A DNA stretch of 64,000 nucleotides, from contig NZ_CP117969.2 of the NCBI RefSeq assembly GCF_028743515.2, positions 2,947,501-3,011,500 of the forward strand, in the 5' to 3' direction. A program made the position numbers and the translations under genes. The notes below the pieces were generated by a model. It was not told where the DNA came from. It saw only the letters and a program-made list of their open reading frames with translations, and ran no database searches. Numbering within the stretch: the stretch's first letter is position 1; every line of letters starts with the position of its first letter. The DNA is from Imtechella halotolerans. Its GTDB lineage: Bacteria; Bacteroidota; Bacteroidia; Flavobacteriales; Flavobacteriaceae. Below, piece after piece: positions 36,391 to 45,670 of the stretch.

Positions 36391-37578
36391 ATGAAAAGAT
36401 CCCAAAATATCTTGTTAGCACTTATAATTGGAACCCTTACTGCTTGGAGTCAAAAACCTTTCGAATTGGAAGTGTATAAAAACACCCCGGTAAACTTTAG
36501 TAATGAAGGAAGTATAGAAGGGGTTTATCGCCTTCAAAGCGGCAGGTTACTCATAAAAAAGGTTACCGCTCCAAATTTTAAAAAAGGAACTGATGTAAGA
36601 ATAGATGTTACGGTTCGTTCAAATGGGGATCCATGGGATAAATCAGGATCTGCATTTGTGATTTCAAATACCGATTTGATTAATGTGCTTACGGTAGCCC
36701 AAGGATTAAAATCTTTTCCTATGAATTCTGGAATAGAAGGGGATTACCTAGGTATACGAACTACAGAAAATTATCAACCTGCAGTGGAGTTAATGCGTTT
36801 TATGACCCCCTTTGGAGTTGGTTTTTTTAGTGATGAGGTTAAAAACCCTAGAATGCGATACAACCGTCCAGTATATGTTCCCAAATGGGAAGAAGAAGTA
36901 AGCTGGAGTCAAGACATTTCACAGTTAGAATCGTTGGTAACAGGCACATTCTATGTCGGAGTTTGGATTGATACTTGGACAGCTGAAGGATATACCGTGG
37001 ATGTAAGTCTTCACTATAGTGGAAGAGCTCGAAAGCAAGAGAAAGTGATAGCTATTTTGAATACGGTTTATTACGCTAACGGACAAAAAATTCCTGATGT
37101 ATTTGCCAAATCAACAGTAGAAAGTTCTTTTGTATTACCTAAAGATGCAAAAAATGTAAAGTTACATTACATAAGTACTGGACACGGAGGACATTCAGGT
37201 GGAGATGAATTTATTCAATTGAGAAATACAGCTAAAATTGATGGTAATAAAGTGATAGATTTTATACCGTGGAGAGACGATTGTGCCTCATTTAGAAGGT
37301 TTAATCCCTCTTCAGGTGTTTGGACCCGTAAGGATACAGCCTTTGCGTATACTAAAGAGCGTGTAAGAGAGTATAAACCTATTGAGGAACGTTTGGCCTC
37401 CTCAGATCTTTCAAGATCAAATTGGTGTCCTGGTTCTCAGGTCTTTCCGGAGGTAGTGTCATTAGGTGATTTAAAGAAAGGAAAGCACCTATTGGAAGTT
37501 CAAATACCAGCAACCTCCAATACAGGTGATCAATTAAACCATTGGCTAGTCTCGGCCTATGTGACATATGATGAATAG
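36391..37578 (+). CDS. PNGase F-like peptide-N-glycosidase
   Basis: This is a 395-residue protein. The ATG at 36391 starts a signal peptide (MKRSQNILLALIIGTLTAWSQ); the earlier in-frame ATG at 36316 would add 25 residues and spoil it. It aligns by eye with the two jelly-roll domains of PNGase F. SNGDPWDKSGSAFV holds Asp83, the counterpart of the catalytic Asp60 (in WDRY) of Elizabethkingia PNGase F. GHSGGDEFIQL holds Glu273, matching Glu206. RSNWCPGSQVFP matches the conserved GWCPG stretch. At the Glu118 position there is Asp194 (WIDTWTAEGY). The enzyme cleaves the Asn-GlcNAc amide of glycoproteins, releasing the glycan and leaving Asp. Confidence 0.85.
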   Translation: MKRSQNILLALIIGTLTAWSQKPFELEVYKNTPVNFSNEGSIEGVYRLQSGRLLIKKVTAPNFKKGTDVRIDVTVRSNGDPWDKSGSAFVISNTDLINVLTVAQGLKSFPMNSGIEGDYLGIRTTENYQPAVELMRFMTPFGVGFFSDEVKNPRMRYNRPVYVPKWEEEVSWSQDISQLESLVTGTFYVGVWIDTWTAEGYTVDVSLHYSGRARKQEKVIAILNTVYYANGQKIPDVFAKSTVESSFVLPKDAKNVKLHYISTGHGGHSGGDEFIQLRNTAKIDGNKVIDFIPWRDDCASFRRFNPSSGVWTRKDTAFAYTKERVREYKPIEERLASSDLSRSNWCPGSQVFPEVVSLGDLKKGKHLLEVQIPATSNTGDQLNHWLVSAYVTYDE

Positions 37579-37637
37579 GAAAGAATATTATGCTTAAATA
37601 ATAACTTAATACGGGTATTTATCTAAATTTAGTAAGA

Positions 37638-39875
37638 ATGAAAAAGTATATAGGTATTCTATTAGTTGGTTTTTCAAGTGTTCTATGGTCTCAAAAGCAT
37701 CCCGTCGATTATGTAAATCCTTTTATAGGGACTAGCAATTATGGGGCTACCCACCCAGGGGCTATGGCTCCACGAGGGATGGTAAGCGTGTCACCATTTA
37801 ATGTGGCGGGAAATCTCAATTTGTTAGAAAAGGATAGTCAGTGGCTTTCCAACCCTTACGTTCATGAAAATACTTTTTTAACAGGATTTACACATGTAAA
37901 TCTAAGCGGTGTTGGTTGTCCTGATTTGGGTGTTATTATAACTATGCCAACAACAGGGCCCATAGAAACTAATCATTTGGTATATGGTAGTACCTATTCT
38001 GGTGAGCAAGCAAAGCCTGGTTATTATGCTGTGGATTTGAATAAGTATTCGATTAAAGCTGAAGCCACAGCTAGTACTAGAGCTGGAGTAAGTCGATATC
38101 ATTTTCCGGCAGGAACTTCAAACATTTTACTTAACCTTGGTTTAGGACTAACCAATGAACTTGGCTCCATGCTGCGCTTTGTTTCTTCCACGGAAATTGA
38201 AGGTATGAGAACTGTAGGTTCGTTTTGTTATAATAGTCCTGAACAGGCTTATCCTGTTTATTTTGTCATGCGTTTTTCAGAACCTCCTCATGAATTTGGT
38301 GCTTGGAAAACCCCCTATACCAATAATGGTGTGGAGTCTCAGTGGATGGGGTATAATGGGAATACAAGACTTATGAAAGGATACACTAAGACTGTTGTGG
38401 GAGATAGTATAGGAGCGTATGTGTCATATCAGTTTAAAAAGCCAACTGTAGTTGAAGTTAAGGTTGGTGTTTCTTATGTCAGTATCGAAAATGCCAGGGA
38501 GAATCTTGATCGAGAAGTGGGATCTCTATCTTTCGATCAGGTGTATAATACAACTCGTAAAACATGGAATGATAAGTTAAGTGTTGTGGAGGTTTCGGGT
38601 GGTAAGGAGGAGGATTTTACCGTATTTTATTCTGCCTTATATCACACACAAATTCATCCAAATATTTTAAATGACATTAATGGAGAATATCCTGAGATTG
38701 CTACTGGGAAGATTGGAAAAACAACAGGTACAAGATATACCACATTTTCTCTTTGGGATACTTATCGCAATTACCATCAATTGATGACCTTGCTTTACCC
38801 AAGGGAACAATTGGATATGGTAAGGAGTATGCTTGCTATGTATGATGAAAATGGATGGTTGCCTAAATGGGAGCTTAACTCAACAGAGACTTTTACCATG
38901 GTAGGAGATCCGGCGGCAGTAGTCATCGCAGACACCTATCTGCGTGGACTTACGGATTTTGATGTGCAAAAGGCTTATGAGGCTATGGTTAAAAGTGCCA
39001 CTCAATTAGAAAATAATCCTTTAAGACCTGGTTTAAGGGAGTATCTTGAGAAGGGATATTTAAGTGTGGATGGAGGAGTTGCTGGGCCAGTTTCTACAAC
39101 GCAAGAGTACAATATGGCTGATTATGCCATTGCGCAATTAGCAAAAGTGTTAGGTAAAAAAGGAGATTTTAAACGCTTTTATACCCAATCACTTTCCTAT
39201 AAAAACTTATTTGATCCAAAGTGGAAATTACTGAGACCAAAACATAGAGATGGAAGTTGGTTTAGTCCATTTGATCCTTATAAAGGTGCCAATTTTGAAA
39301 AAAATGTAGGCTATATTGAAGGAAATGCTTGGCAGTATGCCTTAATGATACCACATGATGTTAATGGCTTAATGCAATTGATGGGAGGAAGGTCAGGTTT
39401 TATTAAGAATCTTGATTATATTTTTGAAAATAATCAATTTGATATGGCTAATGAACCTGACATAGCTTATCCTTATTTATATAATTACGTCAAGGGAAAA
39501 GAGTGGAAAACACAAGATAGGGTAGATCAATTGCTAGCCAACTACTTTACGAATAAACCCGCTGGTTTACCGGGTAATGACGATACAGGTACTATGAGTG
39601 CATGGGCAATTTACAGTATGATGGGAATATATCCCATAATTCCTGCTGATCCGGTATACACAATTACAACACCTACCTTTTCAAAAATAAAAATTCACTT
39701 AGATACTACCTTTTATCCTTCGGGAGAATTGATTATTGAAGCTTCTAATTCTGCTAGAGATAGATTTATTCAATCGTTAGAAATCGATGGAAAACTACAC
39801 AAAGGTTATTTTCTCTCCCATGAAGCCTTAGTCCGAAGTAAACTGTTGAAATTCACTCTTAAGGAGCAGCAGTAA
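37638..39875 (+). CDS. GH92-family secreted protein, fourth paralog (GH92-d)
   Basis: This 745-residue protein has a type I signal peptide (residues 1-19, ending VLWSQ) rather than a lipobox, unlike the other three GH92 products. The start DYVNPFIGTSNYGATHPGAMAP and FTHVNLSGVGCPDLG are GH92 motifs. The acid Glu561 (YIEGNAWQYA) and base Asp649 (GNDDTGTMSAWAIY) are present. The +1 loop is MANEPDIAYPYLYNY (Glu606), lacking the SHH of GH92-a/b, which points to a different linkage or aglycone. It precedes susC by 181 nt, the longest intergenic gap in the locus. Confidence 0.9.
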   Translation: MKKYIGILLVGFSSVLWSQKHPVDYVNPFIGTSNYGATHPGAMAPRGMVSVSPFNVAGNLNLLEKDSQWLSNPYVHENTFLTGFTHVNLSGVGCPDLGVIITMPTTGPIETNHLVYGSTYSGEQAKPGYYAVDLNKYSIKAEATASTRAGVSRYHFPAGTSNILLNLGLGLTNELGSMLRFVSSTEIEGMRTVGSFCYNSPEQAYPVYFVMRFSEPPHEFGAWKTPYTNNGVESQWMGYNGNTRLMKGYTKTVVGDSIGAYVSYQFKKPTVVEVKVGVSYVSIENARENLDREVGSLSFDQVYNTTRKTWNDKLSVVEVSGGKEEDFTVFYSALYHTQIHPNILNDINGEYPEIATGKIGKTTGTRYTTFSLWDTYRNYHQLMTLLYPREQLDMVRSMLAMYDENGWLPKWELNSTETFTMVGDPAAVVIADTYLRGLTDFDVQKAYEAMVKSATQLENNPLRPGLREYLEKGYLSVDGGVAGPVSTTQEYNMADYAIAQLAKVLGKKGDFKRFYTQSLSYKNLFDPKWKLLRPKHRDGSWFSPFDPYKGANFEKNVGYIEGNAWQYALMIPHDVNGLMQLMGGRSGFIKNLDYIFENNQFDMANEPDIAYPYLYNYVKGKEWKTQDRVDQLLANYFTNKPAGLPGNDDTGTMSAWAIYSMMGIYPIIPADPVYTITTPTFSKIKIHLDTTFYPSGELIIEASNSARDRFIQSLEIDGKLHKGYFLSHEALVRSKLLKFTLKEQQ

Positions 39876-39888
39876 AGGCATATAAACG

Positions 39889-39922
39889 AAAGGGCGAAAT
39901 CGGTTTCGTAAATTCGTCCTTT
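39889..39922 (+). other. Hairpin in the susC leader region (attenuator or terminator candidate)
   Basis: AAAGGGCGAA (39889-39898) pairs with TTCGTCCTTT (39913-39922) with one G-U. An inner CGAAA/TTTCG pairing (39895-39899 with 39904-39908) is mutually exclusive with part of it. No long T-run follows, so termination is uncertain. It may insulate or modulate susCD relative to the enzyme genes. Confidence 0.35.
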
Positions 39923-39993
39923 AGCTTTCCAGATCCGTTGTTGGTCGAAAAACTTTTCAATTTCTTCACATTATTATAACATTTAGCATGGTC

Positions 39994-40005
39994 ATTGCCA
40001 AATTG
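39994..40005 (+). promoter_or_regulatory. 12-nt sequence shared with the PNGase F upstream region (copy 2)
   Basis: This is a second exact copy of ATTGCCAAATTG, 51 nt before the susC ATG chosen here. See the copy at 36356-36367. Confidence 0.25.
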
Positions 40006-40056
40006 TGCAATGGCTCATTAACTAATTCAAATCAATTCATTAAAATTTTAAAACGT

Positions 40057-43000
40057 ATGTGCAAAAAGCTACTTACCATTTTTGCGTTCGTATCGTTGCT
40101 GTTTTCGCAGTCGATATATGCGCAAGAAAAAACGGTAACCGGGACGGTTACTGATGCTGAAGATGGCATGCCACTTCCACAAGTCAATGTGTTGGTCAAA
40201 GGTACCACTACAGGGACATTTACTGATTTTGATGGTAAATTCAGTTTGAAAGTACCGGGAAATTCAGCAGTATTAGTGTTATCGGCATTGGGGTATGCAA
40301 CGAAGGAAATTACTGTTGGTACATCGAGCCAATTAAATGTTACCTTATCACCATCTTCAGAACAGTTGGATGAAGTTGTAGTAACCGCTTTAGGTTTGCA
40401 AAAACAAGCCCGATCAGTTGGGTATGCAACTACTAAAGTTGACACTAAAGAGATTGAACGTATAAATGTAATAAACCCTGTGGCCGCATTGCAAGGAAAG
40501 GTTGCTGGTGTAAGTATTAACCTCGGTGGTGCCTCTGGGGTTACGTCAAGTTCATCAATCACCATAAGGGGGGCTAAATCACTAGATAAGAATAACTCTC
40601 CGATTTTTGTTATTGATGGTATGATTATTCAAGAACCTATGACTGGTGCCTTATCAGGTACTGACTGGGGTTCTCAATTGAAAAATTTGAATCCCTCAGA
40701 TTATGAAAGTGTAACTGTGCTGAAAGGGGCTGCGGCAACTGCTCTTTATGGCTCTAGGGGTGCAAATGGAGCTATAGTTATAGTTTCAAAAGGTGGAAAA
40801 TTTGGAAAACAAGGATTAGGAATTGAAGTTTCTCAAACACTTGAAACAGCTCAGATATATAAGGCTCCTATTAAAATGCAAAACATCTATGGAGCTGGAA
40901 GTCCGAATAATGGATATGAAGGTGATTTTTTACCTGATGGATCATTACAAAGAACTGCCTATAGCTGGGGACCAAAAATGGATGGAAGGGTTATAGATCA
41001 ATATATGCCAAATGGTGAAGCAACTCCATTTGTACCTCATTCAGATAATTGGAAAGCATTGTATCAATCTCCCTTTAATATGAGCACGAGTGTGGCTGTA
41101 AGTGGAGGAAATGAAGATTCCTCCTATAGATTGTCATATTCAAATGTTGATAATAATGGGGTGTTTAAGCGAAACAGTTTTAAGCGAAATACTGTAAATT
41201 TTAGAGGGCTTGCTAAGTTAAATGATGTGTTCTCTATTGAGGCTGGAATTAATTATGCTTTTTCCAGAGCTCAAAATGGTGCTAATCAAGGAGGTTGGAA
41301 TTGGGGAGGTAATGCCGGTTTTATGAGTACAATGTATATTCCAAGGAATATGGATTTGGAAACTTATGAAAGCATGTATAGAGACCCTGAAACTAAAGCA
41401 GTTGAAAATGTTACCCCTTGGGGAGACTTGAGAGGTTTTTTACATAGGAGAGATTTGAATTTAAATCAGCGTTCAGAAAACTCTCTATTAACAAATTTGA
41501 CTTTAAGAGCTCAAATTAGCCCAAAACTTACGGCTAGTATTAAAGGGAATTATAATTATTATGGAATCTCCACCATGGAGAAATTATATGGTTCAGGTGC
41601 TAATTATGGGCCTACAGGTTCTGGAGGATTTTCACGAGGAGGTAGTACTTCCGGGAATTATAATTTTTTAGGAATGTTGCAAACAAATGATAATTTGTTT
41701 AAAATTGGGGGAGAAGAGATAAGTGTAGATGGTATTTTAGGTGTAGAATTGTATGGAAACACTGAATCCCATTCATGGTATAAGTCAACAAATGGAGGAT
41801 TAGTAACTCCGGGAGTTTTTGCGTTTTCAAATTCAGTAAACACCATTATCCCTCGTTTTGATTATACACCAAAAAATAATCAATCTTTGGGAGTTTTTGC
41901 AATTGTTAATTTGAGTTGGAAAGATCAGTTATTTCTAGAATTGACTGGACGAAATGATTGGTTATCCTCATTAACCTATCCTACATATGCTGTTGATGGT
42001 AAAAATAATTATACAGTATTCTATCCTTCAGCAAATTTATCCTATGTGTTTACGGAATCATTAACAATGCCTGAATGGATTTCCTTTGGTAAGTTAAGAG
42101 CGTCCTTGGCTAGAGCCGGGATGGGAACTAGTCCTTATGCAACAATAAATGGATTTGGGTTTTTTAATCAAAGCGCACAGTTTGATCCGGATAGGAATAG
42201 TGTGTTAATAGCCAATCCTAATTTAGGAACTGCTTATAATCCAGATTTAAAGCCTGAGGTTCAACAATCCTTGGAATTGGGTACTGATATAAGAATGTTC
42301 GATGAACGTTTGAATTTGGATTTCACATACTATAAAACTAATACCTTCAATCAAATTATGACATTGCCAAGTGTTGCGGAATCTGGAGCTTCTCGACAAT
42401 TGATTAATGCAGGTAATATTCAAAATCAAGGGGTGGAGATTATGTTAGAGGGAACTCCTGTAAAAACCAAAGATTTTAGATGGACCTTAGGGACAAATTT
42501 TACTTTGAATAGAGGAAAGATTAAAGAATTGCATAAAGATGTAAAAGAATGGCAATTATTAGGGCAATATGATGCAGGTCCAGAAATCTGGGCATATGAA
42601 GGAGGAAAGTTTGGGGTTCTAACAACCTCCTATGCTAATCCTTATGGCTCATCAATTTATAGATATAATAACGAAAATGATGCCAATGATCCAAGAAATG
42701 GTAAGCCTGTGATTTCTTATTGGGGAGGCGCTGGTAGCCCTAATAGAGCTTATATTTATGGTTACACTACGAACTATGATAAGGGAATAAATGATAGGGT
42801 AGTTGTAGGTAAAGTGGAGGCTGATTTTTATCTAAGTTTTAATACTTCTTTTTCTTATAAGAATTTTGACTTTTATGCTTTAGTTGATGGTAGAGTTGGA
42901 GGGAATTTTTTCTCACATACCTATAAATATGCTTCATATAGAGGGGTGCTTGAGTCTTCTCTTAATGGAAGAGATAAAGAACATGGAGGTCTTCCTCGTG

Positions 43001-43467
43001 TAAATTATAAAGGAGAGACTGTGTATGACGCAATTATGCTTGATGCTGTGTTTGATGAAGGTGCTACCGCTCCATCAGCGAGCGACCCAACTCAGAGTAT
43101 TGATGTTGCTGGATTGACATATGAACAAGCACTTGAAAAAGGTATTGTACCTATGATGGCTAGTGCTTTTTATATGTATAATTATGGATGGGGAATGCCT
43201 GCAGAACTAGGTGTACAAGATAATACTTGGTTTATGTTGAGAGAAGTTACTCTTGGATATCGTTTTTCAGAGGAGTTATGTAAAAAGATTGGAGCTAATT
43301 ATCTGCGTATAGGCTTGACTGCACGTAATTTAGGATATTTGGTTAATAAGTTAACTGACGGGTTGAATCCTGAGTCTTTATCTAACAATAATCCTTTGAC
43401 TCCAATGGATATTGGGACGGTTCCATATTCAAGAACATATGCGCTTAATCTAACTTTAAGATTCTAA
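40057..43467 (+). CDS. SusC/RagA-family TonB-linked outer-membrane transporter
   Basis: This is a 1136-residue protein. I chose the ATG at 40057, which begins a signal peptide MCKKLLTIFAFVSLLFSQSIYAQ; the in-frame ATG at 39988 adds 23 residues with no signal character. After a carboxypeptidase-D regulatory-like domain (about 25-110, VTGTVTDAEDGMPLPQVNV), LDEVVVTALG resembles a TonB box. The plug follows (SITIRGAKSL, LKGAAATALYGSRGANG), then a 22-strand barrel ending SRTYALNLTLRF. SusC pairs with SusD to import oligosaccharides across the outer membrane. It is unusual that this pair lies at the 3' end of its locus. Confidence 0.93.
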   Translation: MCKKLLTIFAFVSLLFSQSIYAQEKTVTGTVTDAEDGMPLPQVNVLVKGTTTGTFTDFDGKFSLKVPGNSAVLVLSALGYATKEITVGTSSQLNVTLSPSSEQLDEVVVTALGLQKQARSVGYATTKVDTKEIERINVINPVAALQGKVAGVSINLGGASGVTSSSSITIRGAKSLDKNNSPIFVIDGMIIQEPMTGALSGTDWGSQLKNLNPSDYESVTVLKGAAATALYGSRGANGAIVIVSKGGKFGKQGLGIEVSQTLETAQIYKAPIKMQNIYGAGSPNNGYEGDFLPDGSLQRTAYSWGPKMDGRVIDQYMPNGEATPFVPHSDNWKALYQSPFNMSTSVAVSGGNEDSSYRLSYSNVDNNGVFKRNSFKRNTVNFRGLAKLNDVFSIEAGINYAFSRAQNGANQGGWNWGGNAGFMSTMYIPRNMDLETYESMYRDPETKAVENVTPWGDLRGFLHRRDLNLNQRSENSLLTNLTLRAQISPKLTASIKGNYNYYGISTMEKLYGSGANYGPTGSGGFSRGGSTSGNYNFLGMLQTNDNLFKIGGEEISVDGILGVELYGNTESHSWYKSTNGGLVTPGVFAFSNSVNTIIPRFDYTPKNNQSLGVFAIVNLSWKDQLFLELTGRNDWLSSLTYPTYAVDGKNNYTVFYPSANLSYVFTESLTMPEWISFGKLRASLARAGMGTSPYATINGFGFFNQSAQFDPDRNSVLIANPNLGTAYNPDLKPEVQQSLELGTDIRMFDERLNLDFTYYKTNTFNQIMTLPSVAESGASRQLINAGNIQNQGVEIMLEGTPVKTKDFRWTLGTNFTLNRGKIKELHKDVKEWQLLGQYDAGPEIWAYEGGKFGVLTTSYANPYGSSIYRYNNENDANDPRNGKPVISYWGGAGSPNRAYIYGYTTNYDKGINDRVVVGKVEADFYLSFNTSFSYKNFDFYALVDGRVGGNFFSHTYKYASYRGVLESSLNGRDKEHGGLPRVNYKGETVYDAIMLDAVFDEGATAPSASDPTQSIDVAGLTYEQALEKGIVPMMASAFYMYNYGWGMPAELGVQDNTWFMLREVTLGYRFSEELCKKIGANYLRIGLTARNLGYLVNKLTDGLNPESLSNNNPLTPMDIGTVPYSRTYALNLTLRF

Positions 43468-43479
43468 ATTCATATTACA

Positions 43480-45324
43480 ATGAAAAAATATAAAGTAATA
43501 CTTATGGGAGTTCTGGCTCTTTCAACACTTTCAGGGTGTTTAAAAGAGTATCAAGAACTTAATACAAACCCTGAATTGCTTGGAGAAACAGATCCTAGAT
43601 TTGTTTTTACAGGGGCTACAGAGAATTTTAATAACAGTAGTCGAAATCATCTTATGGCAAAGTATAGTGGGGTGATGCAAATGATGCAATATTTGGTAAA
43701 TTATCAAGGTGCTCAGGAGGGAGTTTATGTAAATCCTCAATCTACTAATCGTCCTAATCCTTTTACACCTTATTATAGTGATTATTATGCTCAGATTGGA
43801 CTAAGGTTGCGCTATCTCAGAGAAAAGGTGATCCCTAGTAATGCTGAGGCAGAAAGATTTCAAAATTTGTCAGCTATAGCAGGAATTTTGGAAACTTATG
43901 AGGCTTGGTTGGTTTTTGACGTCAACGGAGCTGCTCCTTACACCGAAGCATTTAAAGTCTCAGAAGGAATTGGCAAACCTCGTTATGACTTCTATCAGGA
44001 AGGATTAGATGGCAGTCCTCTTTATAAGGAATTTGATGCTAAGGTTAAAGAGTATATTGGAATTTTGCAGAGTAATTTGCCTAATCAATATGATTTAGGA
44101 AGTAGCGATTTCTTTTACAAAGGAAATGTAGATAATTGGATTCGATTTGCTAATACTTTAAGAATAAAGATGGCTCAAAGACTAGAATTGGCTGATGCTA
44201 CATTTTATAATGATGTTCTTAGTGAGGTTTTAGCTAATCCTGGAGGATTGATATCAAACAATGAGCAATCATGTGTTTATAATCATCCTAATGAGTATAA
44301 TAACAATACTGATGATATGCATATCTTGACATATCAATATGCAGCATCTAGAGCCTTTGTTAATTTTATGAAGGAATATGACGATCCTAGACTTCCTTTG
44401 TTGGTAAGAAGAAATGGATTTGGTTTTGGGAATAATAATGAAATTAATGACGGCATTACTGAATTATTGGAACAACACTATCCCGATTATCAAACTAGAT
44501 TTCCAGAGTTTAGCGAAAGATATTTTGGGATGTCATCTAATCCAGACAGCACGAGCACTTTATGGTCTGGAACAACTTACTTTACACTACCATACACTGA
44601 AGGAGGGGTTGACAAGACTTTGACTGTAAGGCATAATAGCCAAATTGAAAGTAGATTTTATGTTAAAAATGGAGGAAAAGTTGGGACTCAAGTGACAGCT
44701 AGAGACAAAGAAGATGCGACTTATGATGTGAGCCAAAACTCGATTAGTATTTTCACTCCTCTCATTACATATTCAGAAACTTGTTTCATGATGGCCGAGA
44801 TTGCATTTAAATCTGGTTCGGCTAAAGGAGGTAAAGATGCACTAACTTGGTATCAAGAAGGCATTAGGGCTTCAATGCAGCAGTATCAGACTTGGGCAGA
44901 GAAAATGGCTGTCCCTTCTGCGATGAATTCTAATAGTGATAATTATAATCCAATTACATCAGTAAAAATTGATAACTATCTATCACAGACTGAGTTTCAA
45001 ACTGTGTCCCTTGAGAAGATTATTTCTCAACAATGGGTTAATTTATTCATGCGACCTGAGGAAGCATGGGCGACGTGGAAAAGAACTGGCCTTCCAGCTT
45101 TCAAGGATCAACCAATTCCAGAGGCAGGCGTTGCTTTCCTAGAGGCTATTACTACTGGAGGAAATAGTCTAGTTATACCAAGAAGAGGTGCATTGCCTGT
45201 GCCTAATGACGCAAATATTGATAATTTTAATTCTGCTTTAGAAAGGCTTACTCAAGATCCAAACTATGGAGATATGAACAATAAGACCGAAGGAAGAATT
45301 TGGTGGGATCGTTTTTTGAATTAG
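43480..45324 (+). CDS. SusD/RagB-family outer-membrane lipoprotein
   Basis: This 614-residue lipoprotein has its lipobox at LSTLSGC (Cys20). The mature start LKEYQELNTNPE and the helical TPR-like body with ETYEAWLVFDVNGAAPYTEAF identify the SusD-like group (the SusD-like_2 type). It caps the SusC barrel at the cell surface and binds the glycan. The ligand here should be N-glycan-derived, by context only. It follows susC by 12 nt and is the last gene before a strong terminator, closing the locus. Confidence 0.92.
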   Translation: MKKYKVILMGVLALSTLSGCLKEYQELNTNPELLGETDPRFVFTGATENFNNSSRNHLMAKYSGVMQMMQYLVNYQGAQEGVYVNPQSTNRPNPFTPYYSDYYAQIGLRLRYLREKVIPSNAEAERFQNLSAIAGILETYEAWLVFDVNGAAPYTEAFKVSEGIGKPRYDFYQEGLDGSPLYKEFDAKVKEYIGILQSNLPNQYDLGSSDFFYKGNVDNWIRFANTLRIKMAQRLELADATFYNDVLSEVLANPGGLISNNEQSCVYNHPNEYNNNTDDMHILTYQYAASRAFVNFMKEYDDPRLPLLVRRNGFGFGNNNEINDGITELLEQHYPDYQTRFPEFSERYFGMSSNPDSTSTLWSGTTYFTLPYTEGGVDKTLTVRHNSQIESRFYVKNGGKVGTQVTARDKEDATYDVSQNSISIFTPLITYSETCFMMAEIAFKSGSAKGGKDALTWYQEGIRASMQQYQTWAEKMAVPSAMNSNSDNYNPITSVKIDNYLSQTEFQTVSLEKIISQQWVNLFMRPEEAWATWKRTGLPAFKDQPIPEAGVAFLEAITTGGNSLVIPRRGALPVPNDANIDNFNSALERLTQDPNYGDMNNKTEGRIWWDRFLN

Positions 45325-45367
45325 TTAGATTATACAATCAGGTCTCAACTTGATTAATTGAAATTAG

Positions 45368-45403
45368 AAACCCGTCTCGGTTCGCACTGAGACGGGTTTT
45401 TTT
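45368..45403 (+). terminator. Strong intrinsic terminator closing the glycan locus
   Basis: AAACCCGTCTC (45368-45378) pairs with GAGACGGGTTT (45389-45399) over a 10-nt loop, followed by further T residues to 45403. It lies 43 nt after the SusD stop. Confidence 0.88.
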
Positions 45404-45423
45404 GTTCCTACCCCTTTAAAATC

Positions 45424-45606
45424 TTGTTGACTCAAGAAAACAGCATCAGGTCGAGTTATCCATCTTTACAGAGATATTTAATCAATATGAGTACGAAGGC
45501 TCCTTCAGAGTCCTTCAAGTCCAAAATTAAAGCTTTTAGAAGTCAATTCAGAGGGGTTAGAAACATAGAATTCTTCCTATATAGATTGACCAAAATATTT
45601 GCGTAA
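45424..45606 (+). pseudogene. C-terminal remnant of an ISL3/ISAon1-like transposase
   Basis: A short open frame (first possible codon TTG) ends in STKAPSESFKSKIKAFRSQF followed by RGVRNIEFFLYRLTKIFA. This is the C-terminus of DDE transposases of the ISL3-type group, named ISAon1 family in Bacteroidota, where the usual form is close to STNASAESFNAKIKAFRAQF. Everything upstream, including the catalytic DDE residues, is missing, and the preceding residues look scrambled. The full protein would be several hundred residues, so this is a dead fragment left by insertion-sequence decay at the edge of the glycan locus. Confidence 0.8.
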
Positions 45607-45621
45607 ACACAACATTTAGTC

Positions 45622-45645
45622 TTGATCCTTGATCCGTTTTGATCC
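45622..45645 (+). repeat. Three short direct repeats TTGATCC
   Basis: TTGATCC occurs at 45622-45628, 45629-45635 and 45639-45645, just after the transposase remnant. It may be what is left of the insertion sequence's right end; no matching left end was found. Confidence 0.4.
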
Positions 45646-45670
45646 GGACAGGAAGAGTTAATAAAACAAA

